This document shows, in pieces, positions 59,956-64,000 of a DNA stretch of 64,000 bases. Made by a program: the position numbers and the translations under genes. Each line of letters opens with the position of its first letter. Positions within the stretch are counted from its first letter, which is position 1. Source of the DNA: Astragalus membranaceus (Eukaryota; Streptophyta; Magnoliopsida; Fabales; Fabaceae); the NCBI GenBank assembly GCA_039519185.1, contig CM076854.1:159490666-159554665 (forward strand). The letters are read 5' to 3'. The notes beneath the pieces are model-generated. The model was not told the origin of the DNA. It ran no database searches and was given only the letters and a program-made list of their open reading frames with translations.

Positions 59956-60417
59956 ATGCAAAACAACGAGGAACAAAAGTTTAGAGTTCGGAGATTAGAG
60001 ATCACTGATAAGTGCAAAGGTTTTATAGAGTTATTGAAACAGCTTAGCGTTTGTGATTCTGTCACTGATAAAGAATTTGAAGATCGATTTCGAGAGTTGA
60101 GTTCACTTGGAGATGATCATGTTATCTGCGTTATAGAAGATGAACTTTCTGGAAAAATTGTTGCAACGGGAAGTGTGTTTATTGAGAAGAAATTTTTAAG
60201 AAATTGTGGTAAAGTTGGGCATATTGAAGATGTTGTTGTGGATTCTGGTGTTCGTGGTAAGCAATTGGGGAAGAAGGTAATCAAATTCCTCACAGATCAT
60301 GCTCGTTCAATGGGGTGCTATAAGGTAATTCTTGATTGCAGTGTTGAGAATAAGGTGTTCTATGAGAAATGTGGTTTTAAGCAAAAAGAAATTGAGATGG
60401 CTATCTATTTTGTTTGA
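59956..60417 (+). CDS. GNA1: Glucosamine-6-phosphate N-acetyltransferase (GNA1)
   Basis: Transfers acetyl from acetyl-CoA to glucosamine-6-phosphate in UDP-GlcNAc synthesis. It is a 153-residue single coding exon, the usual plant length. GNAT-fold motifs are clear: GHIEDVVVD (88-96), the acetyl-CoA pyrophosphate loop RGKQLGKK (100-107), and the C-terminal YKVILDCSVENKVFYEKCGF with the family's FYEKCGF end. ATG 59956 is the first in frame after the leader acceptor. It is divergent from ISCA2, so the pair may share a promoter. Confidence 0.95.
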   Translation: MQNNEEQKFRVRRLEITDKCKGFIELLKQLSVCDSVTDKEFEDRFRELSSLGDDHVICVIEDELSGKIVATGSVFIEKKFLRNCGKVGHIEDVVVDSGVRGKQLGKKVIKFLTDHARSMGCYKVILDCSVENKVFYEKCGFKQKEIEMAIYFV

Positions 60418-60505
60418 TTAATAGTTTGTTTTTTATGGTTTTTTTAATTTTGTGTAGCACTTGCTACAAATATGACCAGCACTTACGACATAAGAACTTA
60501 TGCAG

Positions 60506-60646
60506 TACTCCCTCCTGACCTATTTATAAGAAAAAATCACTTTTTAAATTCATTGAAAAATTGATGTACTTAAACTTTATTATAGTCTAAATACATAAAT
60601 TTTTCAATAAACTTAAAAAGTGATTTTTTATTTATAAATAAGTGTA
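60506..60646. mobile_element. Stowaway-like MITE, right end incomplete
   Basis: Left end TACTCCCTCCTGACC, then TTTATAAGAAAAAATCACTTTTTAA. The right half has the reverse complement (TTAAAAAGTGATTTTTTA, TTTATAAATAAGT) but lacks the terminal GGAGGGAGTA. Same class as the element at 5965. Confidence 0.75.
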
Positions 60647-60937
60647 TAAGCTATTTGTGTTTAGATGTATATACAAAAGTGCTTCATAATGCTCTTAATT
60701 TTAACTTTTAAATTAGTCCCCTTAAATAAAAATATACCAATTCGATCATCACTAATCTTAATTGTATGTCAACTTTTTCATTTTAGAATAATTTTTAGGG
60801 AGATTTAAATCCCTATTAGTTACTCGAAAATATAAAAATATACAAAAATAAGAAATGATCATACATATCTAATAATTTAACAATTGTGCAAAGTCCATTA
60901 AAAAAACAATTGGATGTTTATGTTATCATTCTTTTTG

Positions 60938-61413
60938 GGCTTAAATATATGTTTGACCCTTGCAAATATGGCCACAATCTATTTAGGCTCCTGTAATTTT
61001 TTTTTAAAATGGCTCTTGCAAATATTAAGCGTTTACAGTTAAGTCATTCTGTTAACTTTCAATCCAAAAAAATTGACGTGGCTAACAAAGATGACATCGA
61101 CATGACTTCATCAATGATTAGCAAAGAAAGATTGAAACGATTCAATTCTACTTCAAATTGTTCCAAAAAAAGGAAATAATTAACAGAGAAAGATTGACAC
61201 AATTCAAAAACAATAATCTTTCTCTATTAATCATTCATGATGTCATGCTGATGTCATCTCCATTAGACACGTCAATTTTTTTAGATGGAAAGTTAACGGG
61301 GGGCTTAATTGTAAACACTTAATATTTACAAGTGTCATTTTAAAAAAAAAAAAATTACAGAGGCCTAAATGGATTATGACCATATTTACCAGGGCCAAAC
61401 ATATATTTAAGCC
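60938..61413. mobile_element. Mutator-type MITE (GGCTTAAA family) downstream of GNA1
   Basis: 476 bp with ~40-bp inverted ends: GGCTTAAATATATGTTTGAC and, reversed, GGCTTAAATATATGTTTGGC, both continuing to CAAATATGG / TAAATATGG. Perfect 9-bp target duplications, TTCTTTTTG, are at 60929-60937 and 61414-61422. An inner second inverted pair (GTCATTCTGTTAACTTTC / GAAAGTTAACGGG) is also present. Non-coding. Confidence 0.92.
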
Positions 61414-61422
61414 TTCTTTTTG

Positions 61423-62143
61423 CCTTTATGTGAAAATTGACAAACAAATGAGCCATAATACAAGGTCTATTAGAACTACCGCATGAGAGTAAATAGAAAT
61501 CCATGTTACATAGACGGACCATCCCATCCCATCCCATATTCCCATCCCATTGTATAAATTATAAGAAACCAATGTTACATAAAATGAACATGAAGAATGG
61601 ATATATATTATCAACAAATCATTCTCTAAGATCGAGAATCTTAATTTATAAAATATAACAACTATCTTGGAGATGGGTCACTTGCACTTCCATCTTAGGT
61701 GATAACTGAACATAGAACCTGCCAAGAAATGTGTTTCAAGCTCCCTGGTCACGCCTGTTAACTTCAAGTCAAAACTGCTTCTCTATTTATGTTGTGGAGA
61801 TGCCATCATGCTGCTAGAGAACACATTGATGCCAATTTGCAATTAGAAAATTTTTGAAAATTTCCAATTTGCACTTAGAAAATTTTTGAAATAATTTTTT
61901 CCGGGAATGCAAAGAAAATACGTTTTTCAAAATAACCAGAAAGCACAAAATGAAGGGAACAAATGATGCATAAATAAAATGAAGTTGTCGAATCCCCAAT
62001 ATGAGTAATAAGTTATTTGTTAAAAAATGAAATCAAAAATCGTCTAAGTGTAAAGTGGAAATTATTAGACAATATGTCACTTGAAAAGAATCGATATGCT
62101 ATTGGTTCATTAATAAAGAATTAAAAAAATGGTACCAAGTAGC
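61423..62143. other. Intergenic DNA
   Basis: AT-rich. It holds a short CATCC microsatellite (61516-61548, five-base units) and a direct repeat of AATTTGCA(A/C)TTAGAAAATTTTTGAA near 61835-61891. No coding recognised. Confidence 0.5.
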
Positions 62144-62400
62144 TTTTTTTTGGTAAAAGTAGAAAAACAAAAAGAAAAACGAAAGTACAAAAAGAACAAA
62201 AAATTACATCATCATAAAGAGGACTCTAGCAGTATCGGCTTGAAGAAGCAAGTTGATGCCATCAAAGTCTTCCAACTCTTGCAAGCCAACTGAATTAGAT
62301 GTTTCTTTTTTAGCTAAATAATCAACGGTTGTATTTGCTAAGTAGTTTAGTCATTGATCACTATTTTTATAAGAAAAATGATTTACAACTTTGAAAAAGT
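62144..62400 (-). mobile_element. LINE 3' fragment (end of RNase H domain)
   Basis: On the minus strand a C-terminal LINE tail reads VDYLAKKETSNSVGLQELE and continues to a stop at 62214-62216. It is preceded by a degraded RNase H end, and an A tail follows (T run 62144-62151 on +). It is 5'-truncated to about 250 bp. Confidence 0.65.
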
Positions 62401-63300
62401 TTTGAGTTTTTTTGGCTACATAATGCACGAAGGCAATACGCTACTAGAATTTGTCTTTTTAAACTTCTTTCCTATCTTAGCTGAAAAAATAGATATAATT
62501 TATAGATTAGTTAGAAATTTTTGATCATGAAGAAAGTATAGATTAGTTAGAATGTTAACCTTTATAAAAATAAAATAATAGAAGAAAAAAAGTGATGACG
62601 TACAATCTCATCGAGAACTCCAAGTGATAATGATGTGGAAGATGAAAAAAGAAAATGATAGAAATTCAGAGTCCTGCAATGTTTTCAGCCAAACTATCAA
62701 CAATGTTTTTTAAGAAGAGAATGAAAATAAAAATTGTTAAAGAAAAAATTGAGGCTATGCATCTCATTTCAGAGGAGCATAGAGCTGTTGGGAAAAGTTC
62801 GGATGCACTCTCTTGACTAAGGATGGATTGACCAGAGCAAGAAGACTATCCTACACTTTTGGTAAATAATCTTGGGGAATATTTTTAACAAAAATCAAAT
62901 GAGGCTTTTCTCATTTCGAAAACTACTTGCAAGATTTTAAAATGATAGATGGCATTGTTGAGTGAGTAAAGAAAATGTGACCTAAATTATCGGACAATGC
63001 ATTGGTAGGAGAGATGTTGATGGAGAAGAGCCGAAAGCTTTATTAGAGACACAGTGTGACTCATAATTGATCTAACGTTGAAGTGTTGGAGTATTTTGAG
63101 AGTAAGATAACAATGCATAAATAAACGATCTACGGTTTATCTATATCAATAAACCTATTACCAAAATATCAACTTTACCCTTTTCCTAACTAAACAATTT
63201 TAAGATATTTATGTAATTTAACTTTTTCACTTTTCAAACTTTTTTACTCTCTCTCACATACATTTTCAAATTTTGTCACTTATTCACTCTTTCTCACACA
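62401..63300. other. Intergenic DNA
   Basis: AT-rich DNA with purine-rich patches (62560-62760). No gene, terminal repeats or RNA recognised. Confidence 0.45.
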
Positions 63301-64000
63301 CTAGCGTTTTGACCCGTACGATGCACGGGGCCAATGCTCTAATTAACACAAAATTATCGGGATACAAAAATTTGTCGTTTAAATTACAATATGAAAGAAG
63401 CTTTGAAAAAATACAAAGAAATTAAAAAGACCTTTTAAAATGTATCTTAAAGTGACCATTTAATTAGTACATTATAAGTACCAATACAGGTGAAAGTGCT
63501 AAATATTATTACAAAGACAACAAACATAATCCATAGATCAAGTGTTAAGTGCCAACACAAACAAAATTCATAGATAAAGCCTTAAGTTTGAACATAAACA
63601 AAACTTAAGCAGTATGATAAAATAAAATAAAAACTTAAGCATTAAAACTGCCACTGCAACTCCAACTCCACGTTATTTAATTGTGCTGCAAACACAATGG
63701 TTAACAATCGGTGAGCAAAGACCAAAAGAATATTCTTACCTATGGAAAAATCATGTAATCACATATAGACAAAGACCAACTATAGTTAACAAATGTGTAA
63801 TGTTAGGAACTTAATTCAATAAATTTAAAAATGAATAAGCCTAAAAATAATTCACATATATTATGTTGTCAGGATTTTTTTTGTCTACTTTGGTTGCTTT
63901 CACATGTTGGATTTCTACTAATACTCAAGAGAGTACTTGAATGACTTAGTTCTTCCCATTAGCAGTTAGAGAGGGTTTTCCAAGTGTTTGGGTGCTTATC
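63301..64000 (-). mobile_element. Helitron 3' terminal part (minus strand), continues past window
   Basis: Read on the minus strand, the element ends with hairpin CCCGTGC-ATC-GTACGGG (63313-63329, one G-T pair) and then TCAAAACGCTAG, followed by a host T. CTAG lies at 63301-63304. It belongs to the same hairpin type as the terminus at 1271. No helicase coding appears in the 700 bp visible. Confidence 0.6.

Overview
The window is nuclear DNA of a flowering plant. AT-rich introns with GT-AG borders, plant-type genes (plastid FTSZ1, BIC, LPEAT1) and nested plant transposons show this. Gene sequence and the repeat families (GGCTTAAA Mutator-type MITEs, tRNA-derived SINEs) suggest a legume, probably a relative of clover, medic or pea; that placement is an inference.

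Seven host genes were reconstructed. Each exon join was checked by reading frame and, where the family is known, by conserved sequence. They are: the 3' end of plastid division gene FTSZ1 (1914-2661, +); a BIC cryptochrome inhibitor (6613-7065, +); the cytosolic Fe-S assembly WD40 protein CIAO1/CIA1 (8623-13790, -, 10 exons); complex III subunit QCR9 (34596-36764, +, 3 exons); the acyltransferase LPEAT1 (49331-53995, +, 8 exons); mitochondrial IscA-like ISCA2 (56471-59504, -, 4 exons); and glucosamine-6-phosphate N-acetyltransferase GNA1 (59956-60417, +), which is divergent from ISCA2. CIAO1 and ISCA2 act in different compartments of Fe-S assembly and QCR9 belongs to the respiratory complex that contains the Rieske Fe-S protein; this is probably coincidence.

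The rest is mostly mobile DNA. At 15.9-34.2 kb there is a layered stack. A 5'-truncated LINE (-) with a ~21-bp target duplication was partly included in a ~1.9-kb tandem duplication. A 13.7-kb Ty3/Gypsy element of Tat type (16678-30355) then inserted into one copy; the other copy keeps the empty site. The Tat element has 988-bp LTRs, gag, protease, RT, two RNase H domains and integrase on +. Between pol and the 3' LTR it carries a long antisense gene with a plant-mobile-domain-like N-terminal part, at least four short introns and a coiled-coil C-terminal part. The whole element is unusually rich in TCGA (GTCGAAA/TTTCGAC).

At 37.6-45.3 kb a full-length but dead L1-type LINE (+) is split by a non-autonomous CACTA element (TSD TAT) and a non-autonomous hAT element (TSD CTTACAGA). 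A probable 2.5-kb solo LTR (45790-48282) follows. Mutator-type MITEs with 9-bp TSDs, Stowaway-like MITEs, SINEs and two Helitron 3' ends, one at each window edge, fill introns and spacers.
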